Assembly: GCF_008728855.1 (NCBI RefSeq) | Contig: NZ_CP042906.1 | Coordinates: 248,001 to 312,000 of the forward strand | DNA: 64,000 bases | DNA from: Hypericibacter terrae | Lineage (GTDB): Bacteria > Pseudomonadota > Alphaproteobacteria > Dongiales > Dongiaceae | Reading direction: 5' to 3' | Shown: positions 33,515 to 41,933 of the stretch, one piece after another | How positions within the stretch are numbered: position 1 is the first letter of the stretch | Layout: every line of letters starts with the position of its first letter | The notes under the pieces: generated by a model | What the model was told of the DNA's origin: nothing | Database searches by the model: none | What the model saw: only the letters and a program-made list of their open reading frames with translations | Translations under genes and position numbers: made by a program

Positions 33515-35554
33515 CTACATCAAGTCTCTCGGGATGCGCTGGGTCCAGCTGCGCGAGAAGATTCGCAGCTCGCCTTCGAAGGCCTGGAGATCGGCCTCGA
33601 CGATGAACTCGGTCGGCGAGCAGGCGATCGCGCAATGGGTCTTGATGCGGGTGTCCCAGCCCTGGACGTGACGATGGACCAGGTCATGGTCGGCCTCGGC
33701 ATAGGCGGTCGCCGGGTCGTCGGGATGCATCCGGTAGCGCAGGTTCTTGACCATCTCGGTCGTGACGCCAGTCTCGTTATGGGTGGAGCAGCCATCGTCC
33801 CGCAGCACATGGATCGAGAGCGCGCCGGTCGCCACATCCTGCGTCACCTTGCGATAGACATCGCCCGGCCGCAGCAGGGTCCGGTTGCCCGGGGGCAGCG
33901 GCTCCGGCGGGCCGAACCTGACCTTGGCGTCGCTGGCCTGGGGCTGGCGCACCGGCAGCGACAAGGTCGATGAGCCGGTCGTGAGCGCCAGCGTCGCCGC
34001 CTTCGGCGCCGGCCAGAGGATCGGCCAATAGGCGGTCGAGATCGCGACCCGCACCCGATGGCCGACGGCGAAGCGATGGCCGATGTCGTTGAGCTGGATC
34101 CGGATGCGATAGCGCTTGCCGGGCTCGAGCGGCTTCGGATCGGCATGGCTGTCGCGATGGGTCAGGTTCAACAGCCCGTAGGTGACGCGCGTCACGCGGC
34201 CGTCCGGCGCCACGTCGCTGAGGCGCACCACCGCGGTCGCGACCGGCTGGTCCGAGGCGAGCTCGAGCTCGACGACCGGCGCGCCCAGGATCTCGAGCGG
34301 GGCTGCGAGCGGCGCGCCGTCGAACACCAGCGAATTGGCGTCGTCGCCGCGCTGGTCGAGCGGCAGCTCGGGCCCGAGCCCGCCCAGCCCGTAGGGACAC
34401 CATTCGCCGCCGGCGCTGCCGGTCGTCTGCGGCGAGCAGATCGCGAGGGCTGCCGGCTTGCCCGCCTCGCGGCCGAGCGTCCCGTTCTGGCGCAGGCCCG
34501 CGTCGTTGAGATGAAGCGTCTGCGGCGCGATGCTGGCCGAGGGCCATGACGGCTCCGCCACCCAGCGGCCCGGCCGTGCGTCGTAGTGGCTCGCGGGCGC
34601 CACCGAATCCTGGACGTAGGCCCGCAGTTGCGGCTCCTTCATGATGCCGGTGTCGATGCCCTTGAGCCAGTGATCCCACCAGCGCAGCGATTCGGTGAGA
34701 TAGCCGATCGCGGGACCGGGCACGCCGACATGGCCGTATTTATGGCCCCAGGGCCCGACGATGCCCTGCTTGGGCGACTTCAGGGTCTTGAGCAAACGAA
34801 ACACAGTGTTGGTGTAGCCGTCGGCCCAGCCGCCCACCGCCATGACCGCGGCCTGGATCTGGTCGATATCCTCGCCGACCGAGCCATGTTTCCAGAACTC
34901 GTCGCGGCGCTGATGCTTAAGCCAGGTGCCGAAGACGGGCGTCATCGCCTCGAGGCGCTGCAGCCACATCTTGCGCCAGGCCTCGCCGACGATCAGCGGA
35001 TCGGGCGCGCGGCCCATGATGGCGAAATAGGTCGAGCCCCATTCCAGATTGCCGGTCAGATGCGCGCCGCCCATGTAATGCATGTCGTCGGCATAGCGGT
35101 CGTCGGTCGAGCAATAGGTGATGATGGCCTTGAGCGCCGGGGGCCGCCGCGCCGCGACCTGGAGCGAGTTGAAGCCGCCCCAGGAGATGCCCATCATGCC
35201 GACATTGCCGTTGCACCAGGGCTGCTTCGCCAGCCAGGCGATCGCCTCGACCGCGTCGTCCTGCTCCTGCTTCAGATACTCGTCCAGCATCACCCCTTCG
35301 GAATCGCCGGTGCCGCGGATATCGAGGCGCACGCAGACATAGCCATGGGCCGCGAGATAGGGATGGGAGAGATCGTCCCAGTCGCGGGTGCCGTCGCGCC
35401 GGCGATAGGGGATGTATTCGAGGATCGCCGGCACCGGCTTGCGCTCAGCATCCTCCGGCATCCAGGCGCGTGCCGCGAGCCGGGTGCCGTCCGACATCGG
35501 GATCCACATCGTCTCGATATGGCGGACCGCGGATTTCGGCGAGGCGTCGTTCAT
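33515..35554 (-). CDS. CocE/NonD family hydrolase (first of three)
   Basis: 679 residues, X-Pro dipeptidyl-peptidase S15 / cocaine esterase family; cleaves ester or amide bonds. Alpha/beta-hydrolase core with nucleophile Ser124 in MMGISWGGFNS, acid Asp in VGGWADGYTNT, His in GPWGHKYGHVG, then a C-terminal jelly-roll domain (about 380-670; VVELELASDQPVATAVVRLS, HRVRVAISTAYWPI). The family N-terminal markers IPYRRRDGTRDWDD and VRLDIRGTGDSEG are present. No signal peptide, so it acts inside the cell. It shares strand and probably transcript with the alcohol dehydrogenase upstream (53-bp gap). Confidence 0.93.
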   Translation of the reverse strand: MNDASPKSAVRHIETMWIPMSDGTRLAARAWMPEDAERKPVPAILEYIPYRRRDGTRDWDDLSHPYLAAHGYVCVRLDIRGTGDSEGVMLDEYLKQEQDDAVEAIAWLAKQPWCNGNVGMMGISWGGFNSLQVAARRPPALKAIITYCSTDDRYADDMHYMGGAHLTGNLEWGSTYFAIMGRAPDPLIVGEAWRKMWLQRLEAMTPVFGTWLKHQRRDEFWKHGSVGEDIDQIQAAVMAVGGWADGYTNTVFRLLKTLKSPKQGIVGPWGHKYGHVGVPGPAIGYLTESLRWWDHWLKGIDTGIMKEPQLRAYVQDSVAPASHYDARPGRWVAEPSWPSASIAPQTLHLNDAGLRQNGTLGREAGKPAALAICSPQTTGSAGGEWCPYGLGGLGPELPLDQRGDDANSLVFDGAPLAAPLEILGAPVVELELASDQPVATAVVRLSDVAPDGRVTRVTYGLLNLTHRDSHADPKPLEPGKRYRIRIQLNDIGHRFAVGHRVRVAISTAYWPILWPAPKAATLALTTGSSTLSLPVRQPQASDAKVRFGPPEPLPPGNRTLLRPGDVYRKVTQDVATGALSIHVLRDDGCSTHNETGVTTEMVKNLRYRMHPDDPATAYAEADHDLVHRHVQGWDTRIKTHCAIACSPTEFIVEADLQAFEGELRIFSRSWTQRIPRDLM

Positions 35555-35607
35555 GCGGGCGTCTCCTTGATGAGCGTCATGTCCGATGGAAGGCGTAAGA
35601 GCAATCG

Positions 35608-36777
35608 TCAGGCGGCCGCGTCCAGGATGGATCGCAGCGATCCGGCATCGACCGGCACGGGGTTCATGCCGGCGCAGATGTCGGTTGCGGCCAGATCGGC
35701 GACGCGCCCGAACTCCGCGCGGGCGAGGCCGAGCGCGGTCACGGTCGCCGGGATCTCGATCCGGCGGCGCAGATCGAGGATCCAGCCTTGTACCGCGACA
35801 AAGGGATCGCCCTCGAGCCGGAGCGTCGCCGCCAGCTCGGCCATCGCGGACTCGATCGCCGGCCGGTTATAGGCGAGGACGAAGGGCATCAGCACGGCGT
35901 TGGTCAGCCCATGGTGATAGCCCTTGAGGGCGCCGATCGCGTGGCTCAGCGCATGCATGGCGCCGAGGCCCTTGCCGAAGGCGGTGGCACCCATGATCGC
36001 GGCCGCCATCATGTAGCCGCGCGCGGTCAGATTCTGCGGTTCGGCCACGGCGACCGGCAGCCAGCGCCCGATCATGGCGATGCCCGAGGCCGCGATCGCG
36101 TCGGCCATGGGATGGAAGCTCTGTACGCAGAGCGCCTCGAGGCTGTGGCTCAGCGCGTCCATGCCGGTCGCGGCGGTGAGGCCGCGCGGCATCGAGACGG
36201 TCAGGCTCGGGTCGGCAATGACCGCCTTCGGCAGCATGCCGGGATGCAGCACCGCGCGCTTCACCGGCCCGCGCTCGTCGGTGACGATGGCGCTGGGCTC
36301 GACCTCGGCACCGGTGCCGGCGGTGGTCGGGATGGCGATGATGGGAACGCGCGCGCGCTCAGCCTGCGCCGTTTCGTGATCGGGCCAGGCGAAGCGCCAG
36401 AGCGAGCCGCCGCAGCCGGCGAGGAGCGCGATGGTCTTGCCGCCATCGAGTCCGCTGCCGCCGCCGAGCGCGATCACGCCGTCGGCATCCCAGGCGCGGA
36501 AGGCCGCGACCCCGTCCTCGACATTGCCGCCGGTCGGATTCTCCTGCAGCCCGGCGAAGAAGCGCGACGCCACGCCCGGAACATCCGCCGCCGTCAGCAC
36601 ACGCTCCGCCAGCGTCGTCGCCGCCAGGCCGCGATCGGTCACGATCAGCGGCCGCTTCATGCCGAAGCGCAGGCAGAGCGCGCCGAGCTCCTCGATGCGG
36701 CCCGCGCCGAAGCGGATCTCGGTCGGGAACAACCAGTCGCCGCGCAACGGCAAGGTCGCTGGTCGGGTTTCGCTCAT
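35608..36777 (-). CDS. Iron-containing alcohol dehydrogenase
   Basis: 389 residues from ATG 36777; the frame runs to 36843 but the added residues are not family-like. Group III NAD(P)-dependent dehydrogenase: FGAGRIEELG near the N-terminus, VIALGGGSGLDGGKTIAL for the cofactor loop, IPTTAGTGAEVEPSAIV, and metal ligands in TGMDALSHSLEA and AMHALSHAIGALKGYHHGLT. Substrate class is alcohol/lactaldehyde-like or maleylacetate-like and cannot be decided. It is divergent from the TetR gene and downstream of its candidate operator. Confidence 0.93.
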   Translation of the reverse strand: MSETRPATLPLRGDWLFPTEIRFGAGRIEELGALCLRFGMKRPLIVTDRGLAATTLAERVLTAADVPGVASRFFAGLQENPTGGNVEDGVAAFRAWDADGVIALGGGSGLDGGKTIALLAGCGGSLWRFAWPDHETAQAERARVPIIAIPTTAGTGAEVEPSAIVTDERGPVKRAVLHPGMLPKAVIADPSLTVSMPRGLTAATGMDALSHSLEALCVQSFHPMADAIAASGIAMIGRWLPVAVAEPQNLTARGYMMAAAIMGATAFGKGLGAMHALSHAIGALKGYHHGLTNAVLMPFVLAYNRPAIESAMAELAATLRLEGDPFVAVQGWILDLRRRIEIPATVTALGLARAEFGRVADLAATDICAGMNPVPVDAGSLRSILDAAA

Positions 36778-36851
36778 CGCTCGCTGCCGGCTGTTGGGAA
36801 CTATTCGGGCGGCCACTATGGCGCAAGGCGATTGACAGCGCAAACAGCAGA

Positions 36852-36867
36852 TTGTTCAATCGAACAA
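36852..36867. promoter_or_regulatory. TetR-type operator candidate
   Basis: TTGTTC-AATC-GAACAA is a perfect 6-bp inverted repeat with a 4-nt centre, placed in the 135-bp divergent region between the alcohol dehydrogenase (start 36777, minus) and the TetR/BetI-like gene (start 36913, plus). The geometry suits a dimeric TetR protein controlling both directions. Confidence 0.55.
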
Positions 36868-36912
36868 CAAAACAAGCGATGTGCCTTGAAACATCGCGTC
36901 TGGGGACCATCG

Positions 36913-37575
36913 ATGACACTGGCCAGCCGGCGCCGCTTCCGTCGCGAGGAGCTGATCGACGCGACGATCACGGCGATCTATGAGGACGGCCTCAAGGACA
37001 CGACGCTGGCCGGCATCGGCAAGCGCGCCGGCCTGTCGCCGGCCTTGGTCAATCATTATTTCGACGGTAAGGAAGCGCTGCTCGAGGCGACGATGCGCCG
37101 TCTCCTGCGCAATCTGGGCGACGACATCGCCCGGCGCCTGCCGGCCGAGCCGACGCCGCTCGGCCGGCTCCATGCGATCATCGACGGCTGCTTCTCGCGC
37201 CGGCATTTCCTGCCCGAATCGATGGTGGCCTGGCTCACCTTCTGGCTCGAGGTTCGGCGGAACCCCCGCTTCGCGCGGCTGCAGCGCATCCTCAATCATC
37301 GCTTCGAATCGAACATCATGTTCGCGCTCAGGCAGATGGTGCCGGAGCCGCTGGCCGCCGATATCTTCCTGGGCCTGACTGCGCTGATCGACGGCTTCTG
37401 GTGGGCCTATGCGCTCGACGCCAAGCGAGTCCAGCCCGCCCAGGCGCGCCGCCTCTGCCGCGATTATCTTGCCAGCCGGCTGCCGCCGAGCGCGTTGTCG
37501 AAAGTCGGCCCCTCGACAATCGCGCGTCCGAAACGCGGATTGCGACCCTCCTCAACACGGAAAGCCAGATCATGA
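36913..37575 (+). CDS. TetR/BetI-like transcriptional regulator
   Basis: 220 residues. N-terminal TetR helix-turn-helix: RRRFRREELIDATITAIYED, GLKDTTLAGIGKRAGLSPAL, VNHYFDGKEALLEATMRRLL. The ligand domain, with MVAWLTFWLEVRRNPRFARL and the GLTALIDGFWWAYAL segment, resembles the BetI group, but no choline genes are near. It is coupled to the second CocE-type hydrolase by a four-base overlap and probably autoregulates through the inverted repeat 46 bases upstream. The ribosome binding site at 36913 is weak, so the start is approximate. Confidence 0.9.
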   Translation: MTLASRRRFRREELIDATITAIYEDGLKDTTLAGIGKRAGLSPALVNHYFDGKEALLEATMRRLLRNLGDDIARRLPAEPTPLGRLHAIIDGCFSRRHFLPESMVAWLTFWLEVRRNPRFARLQRILNHRFESNIMFALRQMVPEPLAADIFLGLTALIDGFWWAYALDAKRVQPAQARRLCRDYLASRLPPSALSKVGPSTIARPKRGLRPSSTRKARS

Positions 37576-39602
37576 ACGCCGAGCCGATCATCCGCGACGT
37601 CTCCGACAAGATCGATGTGATCGAGCTCGCCTGGATCCCCATGTCGGACGGGCGGCGCCTCGCGGCGCGGCTGTGGATGCCGAAGGATGCTCTGCGGAAC
37701 CCGGTGCCGGCCGTGCTCGAATATATCCCCTATCGCCGCCGCGACGGCTCGCGCGCGCGCGACGAGGAGATGCATCCCTGGGTCGCGGCGCAGGGCTATG
37801 TCTGCGCCCGCGTCGATATCGCCGGCAGCGGCGATTCGGACGGGCTGCTGCGCGACGAATATCTGAAGCAGGAGCAGGACGATGCGCTCGAGATCATCGC
37901 CTGGCTCGCCACCCAGCCCTGGTGCAGCGGCAGCGTCGGGATGATGGGCATCTCCTGGGGCGGCTTCAACGGGCTGCAGGTGGCCGCGCGCCGTCCGCCG
38001 GCGCTCAAGGCCGTGATCGCGCTCTGCGCCACCGTCGACCGCTATCATGACGACGTGCATTTCATGGGCGGCTGCCTCTTGGCCGACAATATGGATTGGG
38101 GCGGCGCTTTCTTCGCCTATGCTGGGCTGCCGCCGGACCCGCAGATGGCCGGGCCGGATTGGAAGAAGCGATGGCTCGAGCGGCTCGAGGTGCTGCAACC
38201 GTTCCCGCCGCTCTGGCTCGGGCATCAGCGCCGCGACGAATTCTGGAAACATGGCTCGGTCTGCGAGGACTATGCCGCGATTCAGACGCCGGTGCTGGGC
38301 GTCAGCGGCTGGGCCGACGGCTACACCGCGGCCGTGTTCCGCCTGGCCGAGCATCTGAGCGTGCGCTGCAAGGGCATCGTCGGCCCCTGGGGCCATCTCT
38401 ATCCGCAGCGCGGGGTGCCGGATCCGGCCATCGGGTTCCTCCAGGAAGCGGTGCGTTGGTGGGATCGCTGGCTCAAGGGCAAGCCGAACGGCGTCGAGAA
38501 GGATCCGACCCTGCGGCTCTATCTGCAAGACAGCGTACCGCCGCAGTCCCACTACGATTTCCGGCCCGGCAAATGGATCGGCATCGATCGCTGGCCGGCC
38601 GCCGAGATCGAGCGGCATAGGCTGGCGCTCAATCCCCATGGCCTCGAGGAGCACCCGATTACCGGCGTCGCGCTCTCGGTGCGCTCGCCGGAGACGACGG
38701 GCCTCGCGGGCGGCGAATGGTGCGCCTATGGGCTGGGCAAGGTGGCGCCGGAGATGCCGCTCGATCAGCGCATCGACGATGCCGGCTCCCTGACCTTCGA
38801 TTCGGCCGTGCTGACGGAGCCGCTGGCGACGGTGGGCGCGGCCTTCGTGACGCTCGAGATCGAATCCGACAAGCCCCAGGCGCTGGTCGCGGTGAGGCTG
38901 AACGATGTCGCGCCCGATGGCGCCGCCACCCGCGTCTCCTACGGGCTCCTCAATCTGGCGCAGCGCGAAAGCCATGAGAGCCCCACGGCGCTCGTCCCCG
39001 GCAAGCGTTACCGCGTGACCGTGCCGCTGACGGAAGCCGCGCATCGGTTCGCGGCCGGGCGGCGCATACGCATCTCGGTCTCGAGCTGCTACTGGCCGAT
39101 GGCATGGCCTTCGCCGGAGGCGGCGACCCTGACGATCCATAGCGGCGAGAGCCGGCTCGCCTTGCCGGTGCTGCCGGCCGACAAGATCCGGGGCTATCCC
39201 GGCTTCGGGCCGGTCGAGAAGGCGACGGCGATGAAGCGCACCGTCTTCGATCCGGGCCGCGAGCGGCGCCAGGTGATCTTCGACGCGGATACGAACGAGA
39301 CCGTCGTGCGCAACAGCCGCGACGACGGGCTGGCGCGGATCGACGAGATCGGCACCGTGATCCATTACGGCAAGGTCAAGGAGTTCGCGATCGCGCGCAA
39401 CGACCCGCTGACCGCGCGAACCACGGTCTCGACCGAGGTCCATTACAAGCGCGAGGACTGGGATGCCCGGCTCGAGACCCGCATCCAGATGACAGCCGAC
39501 AAGACGCACTTCATCTTCCATTCCACGGTCGATGCCTATGACGGCGGCGTGCGCTTCTTCAGCCGCGGCTTCGACCAGAAGATCCCGCGGGATCATCGAT
39601 GA
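37572..39602 (+). CDS. CocE/NonD family hydrolase (second of three)
   Basis: 676 residues, same family and layout as the gene at 33.5 kb: IPYRRRDGSRARDEE, nucleophile Ser in MGISWGGFNGLQ, Asp in VSGWADGYTAAVF, His in GPWGHLYPQRG, and a C-terminal jelly-roll domain. ATG 37572 overlaps the TetR stop, so expression is tied to the regulator. It lies directly before the third paralogue (29-bp gap). Leaderless and cytoplasmic. Substrate is not known; a paralogue set next to a peptide-type importer favours small peptides or amides/esters (inference). Confidence 0.93.
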   Translation: MNAEPIIRDVSDKIDVIELAWIPMSDGRRLAARLWMPKDALRNPVPAVLEYIPYRRRDGSRARDEEMHPWVAAQGYVCARVDIAGSGDSDGLLRDEYLKQEQDDALEIIAWLATQPWCSGSVGMMGISWGGFNGLQVAARRPPALKAVIALCATVDRYHDDVHFMGGCLLADNMDWGGAFFAYAGLPPDPQMAGPDWKKRWLERLEVLQPFPPLWLGHQRRDEFWKHGSVCEDYAAIQTPVLGVSGWADGYTAAVFRLAEHLSVRCKGIVGPWGHLYPQRGVPDPAIGFLQEAVRWWDRWLKGKPNGVEKDPTLRLYLQDSVPPQSHYDFRPGKWIGIDRWPAAEIERHRLALNPHGLEEHPITGVALSVRSPETTGLAGGEWCAYGLGKVAPEMPLDQRIDDAGSLTFDSAVLTEPLATVGAAFVTLEIESDKPQALVAVRLNDVAPDGAATRVSYGLLNLAQRESHESPTALVPGKRYRVTVPLTEAAHRFAAGRRIRISVSSCYWPMAWPSPEAATLTIHSGESRLALPVLPADKIRGYPGFGPVEKATAMKRTVFDPGRERRQVIFDADTNETVVRNSRDDGLARIDEIGTVIHYGKVKEFAIARNDPLTARTTVSTEVHYKREDWDARLETRIQMTADKTHFIFHSTVDAYDGGVRFFSRGFDQKIPRDHR

Positions 39603-39630
39603 GGTGGCCGTTGCCTCGGGAAACGCGGGC

Positions 39631-41661
39631 ATGACGCCGTCCACGCAAATCCGGGAGGACCTGCCGGAGGCGTTCGAGATTCTGGACCCGGTCTGGATCG
39701 CGATGCCGGACGGGGCGAATCTCGCCGCGCGCATCCTGCTGCCGCGCTCGGCTTCGTCGAAGCCTGTGCCGGCGATCCTCGAATACATCCCCTATCGCCG
39801 GCGCGACGGGACGCTGCTGGGTGACACGCCGCGTCACGCCTACTTCGCCGGCCATGGCTATGCCGCGGTGCGCGTGGATTTGCGCGGCAGCGGCGATTCC
39901 GACGGCATCCTGCTCGACGAATATCGGAAGCAGGAGCAGGACGACGCGATCGCCGTCATCGCCTGGCTCGCGGCGCAGCCCTGGTGCAATGGCAAGGTCG
40001 GCATGACCGGCTATTCCTGGGGCGGGTTCAATTCGCTCCAGGTGGCGGCGCGCCGTCCGCCGGCGCTCAAGGCCATCATCCCGGTCCATGCGACCGACGA
40101 CCGCTATGGCGACGATTGCCATTACATGGGCGGCGGCCTGCTCCTGGGGAATCTCTCCTGGGCCTCGACCATGACGACCTTCAGCGCGCGGCCGCCCGAT
40201 CCTGCGATCGTGGGCGAGCGGTGGCGCGCGATGTGGCTCGAGCGGCTCGGGCAGAGCCCGCCCTTGCTGCTCGAATGGATGGCGCACCCCTTGCGCGACA
40301 GCTATTGGCGTCGCGGCTCGGTGGGCGAGGACTATGGCGCCATCACCGCGGCGGTCTATGCCGTCGGCGGCTGGGCCGATCCCTATACCAACTGCGTGCT
40401 GCGTCTCCTCGCCAACGTGAAGGCGCCGGTCAAGGCGATGATCGGTCCCTGGGCCCATGCCTATCCGCATGATGCGCGGCCGGGCCCGCAGATCGGCTTC
40501 CTGCAGGAATCCTTGCGCTGGTTCGACCGCTGGCTGAAGGACATCGACAACGGCATCGAGCGCGAGCCGAAGCTCAGCGCCTTCATCCAGGAGTCGACGC
40601 CGCCGGCCTCCGACTACGAAACCCGCGACGGTCGCTGGGTGCGCGAGGCGGCAGCGCCGTCGCCGGAGGCTCGCCAGGCCTGGTATCTCGGCGAGGGACA
40701 GCTTGCCGACCGGCCGCTGCCCGGCGGCGCGCCCTTGCAGCATCGCTCGCCCGAGACGACCGGCATCACCACCGGCGAATGGTGCCCCTATGGCAATCCG
40801 GGCGAGCTGCCGATCGACCAGCGCGCCGATGACGGGCGCTCGCTTGTTTTCGACAGCGCGCGGCTCGCGGCGCCGCTGGAGATGCTCGGCACGCCGGTGC
40901 TGACCCTTCGCGTCGCCATCGACAAGCCGGTCGGCATCGTCACCGCAAGGCTCTGCGACGTGGCGCCCGACGGCGCCTCGACCCTGATCTCCTATGGCGT
41001 CCTCAATCTCACCCGCAGGAAGGGGTTCGACCGCAGCGAGCCGATGGTGCCGGGCCAACCCGAGACGGTCCGTATCGCGCTCAACGATCTGGGCCAGCGG
41101 CTCAAGCCCGGCCATAGGCTGCGCCTCGCCCTCTCGACGAATTATTGGCCGATCCTCTGGCCTGCACACGAGGCCGCGACCCTGACGCTTCACGCCGCCG
41201 ATTGCCGGCTCGAGCTGCCGGTGCGCAAGGCCGGGGCGAATGAGGGGCCGGACGAGAACCCGTTCCGGGCGCCCGAGGCGGCGGCCAATGTTCCCTTCAC
41301 GCAACTGCGGCGCGGGCGGCGCGAGCGGGTGATCGAGGAGGAGGCCACGACCGGCAGGACCACCGTCGTCATCAATCGCGATCTCGGTGCCTATCGGTTG
41401 GAGGAGGACGGGCTCGAGTTCGACGGGCGGGCGGTCGAGCGGTTCAGCCTGACGGAGGGCGACCCCTTGAGCGCCCGGGCAGAGATCGAATGGCATTATC
41501 GAATGCGCCGGGGCGACTGGGAGATCGGCACCGTGAGCCGGACGATCCTGACTGGGGATACCCGGCAGTTCCGCGTCAGCGTCACCATGGATGCTTACGA
41601 AGGGGAGAAGAGAATCTTCAGCCGCGAGACGACCCGCGATCTGCCGCGTGTCGGCCTGTGA
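39631..41661 (+). CDS. CocE/NonD family hydrolase (third of three)
   Basis: 676 residues, identical length to the preceding paralogue. Catalytic Ser in TGYSWGGFNSLQ, Asp in VGGWADPYTNCVL, His in GPWAHAYPHDARPG; family IPYRRRDGTLLGDT and VDLRGSGDSDGILL are present; jelly-roll C-terminus. The nucleophile elbow GYSWGG differs from GISWGG in the two others and the His loop has Ala for Gly, hinting at different substrate range. GTG 39604 is an alternative start; ATG 39631 has a weak CGGGAAA site. Last gene of the TetR-hydrolase-hydrolase transcript. Confidence 0.92.
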   Translation: MTPSTQIREDLPEAFEILDPVWIAMPDGANLAARILLPRSASSKPVPAILEYIPYRRRDGTLLGDTPRHAYFAGHGYAAVRVDLRGSGDSDGILLDEYRKQEQDDAIAVIAWLAAQPWCNGKVGMTGYSWGGFNSLQVAARRPPALKAIIPVHATDDRYGDDCHYMGGGLLLGNLSWASTMTTFSARPPDPAIVGERWRAMWLERLGQSPPLLLEWMAHPLRDSYWRRGSVGEDYGAITAAVYAVGGWADPYTNCVLRLLANVKAPVKAMIGPWAHAYPHDARPGPQIGFLQESLRWFDRWLKDIDNGIEREPKLSAFIQESTPPASDYETRDGRWVREAAAPSPEARQAWYLGEGQLADRPLPGGAPLQHRSPETTGITTGEWCPYGNPGELPIDQRADDGRSLVFDSARLAAPLEMLGTPVLTLRVAIDKPVGIVTARLCDVAPDGASTLISYGVLNLTRRKGFDRSEPMVPGQPETVRIALNDLGQRLKPGHRLRLALSTNYWPILWPAHEAATLTLHAADCRLELPVRKAGANEGPDENPFRAPEAAANVPFTQLRRGRRERVIEEEATTGRTTVVINRDLGAYRLEEDGLEFDGRAVERFSLTEGDPLSARAEIEWHYRMRRGDWEIGTVSRTILTGDTRQFRVSVTMDAYEGEKRIFSRETTRDLPRVGL

Positions 41662-41693
41662 GCGGCCGCCTCGGAACGCCCGTCCGTGAGGAG

Positions 41694-41707
41694 TCCGATA
41701 TATCGGA
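41694..41707. promoter_or_regulatory. Perfect 14-bp palindrome upstream of the peptide importer
   Basis: TCCGATATATCGGA is a perfect palindrome, AT-rich at its centre, 33 bases after the third hydrolase stop and 227 bases before the binding-protein start. A direct repeat of ccggtccgggg follows at 41735 and 41758. Operator or promoter element is possible; no regulator gene is adjacent. Confidence 0.35.
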
Positions 41708-41933
41708 ATAATCGCTGTCGGAATGATGGTTTGGCCGGTCCGGGGCCCTTCGGGGAACCGGTCCGGGGTGGGCCCGGCGGCAGAGGATATCGCCGGCCGG
41801 AAATGTGACAGGAGAGATTGTCGGGAGGCGGATTAGGCGTCATGCTCGGCGCCAATCGGAGGGCCGGCCGGAATGCCCAGGGTGCCGGCAAGGCCCTCAC
41901 GAAAGAAATCGAAACTCAACAGGGAGACCGGAG

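Noticed and set aside
37464-39788. 774-codon open frame on the minus strand opposite the second CocE-type hydrolase
   Set aside because: It mirrors a clear plus-strand gene with catalytic triad; long antisense frames arise from GC-rich codon bias, and its translation is Arg/His/Asp-rich without family features.
39559-41496. 645-codon antisense frame opposite the third CocE-type hydrolase
   Set aside because: Same reasoning; the sense product has an intact Ser-Asp-His triad.
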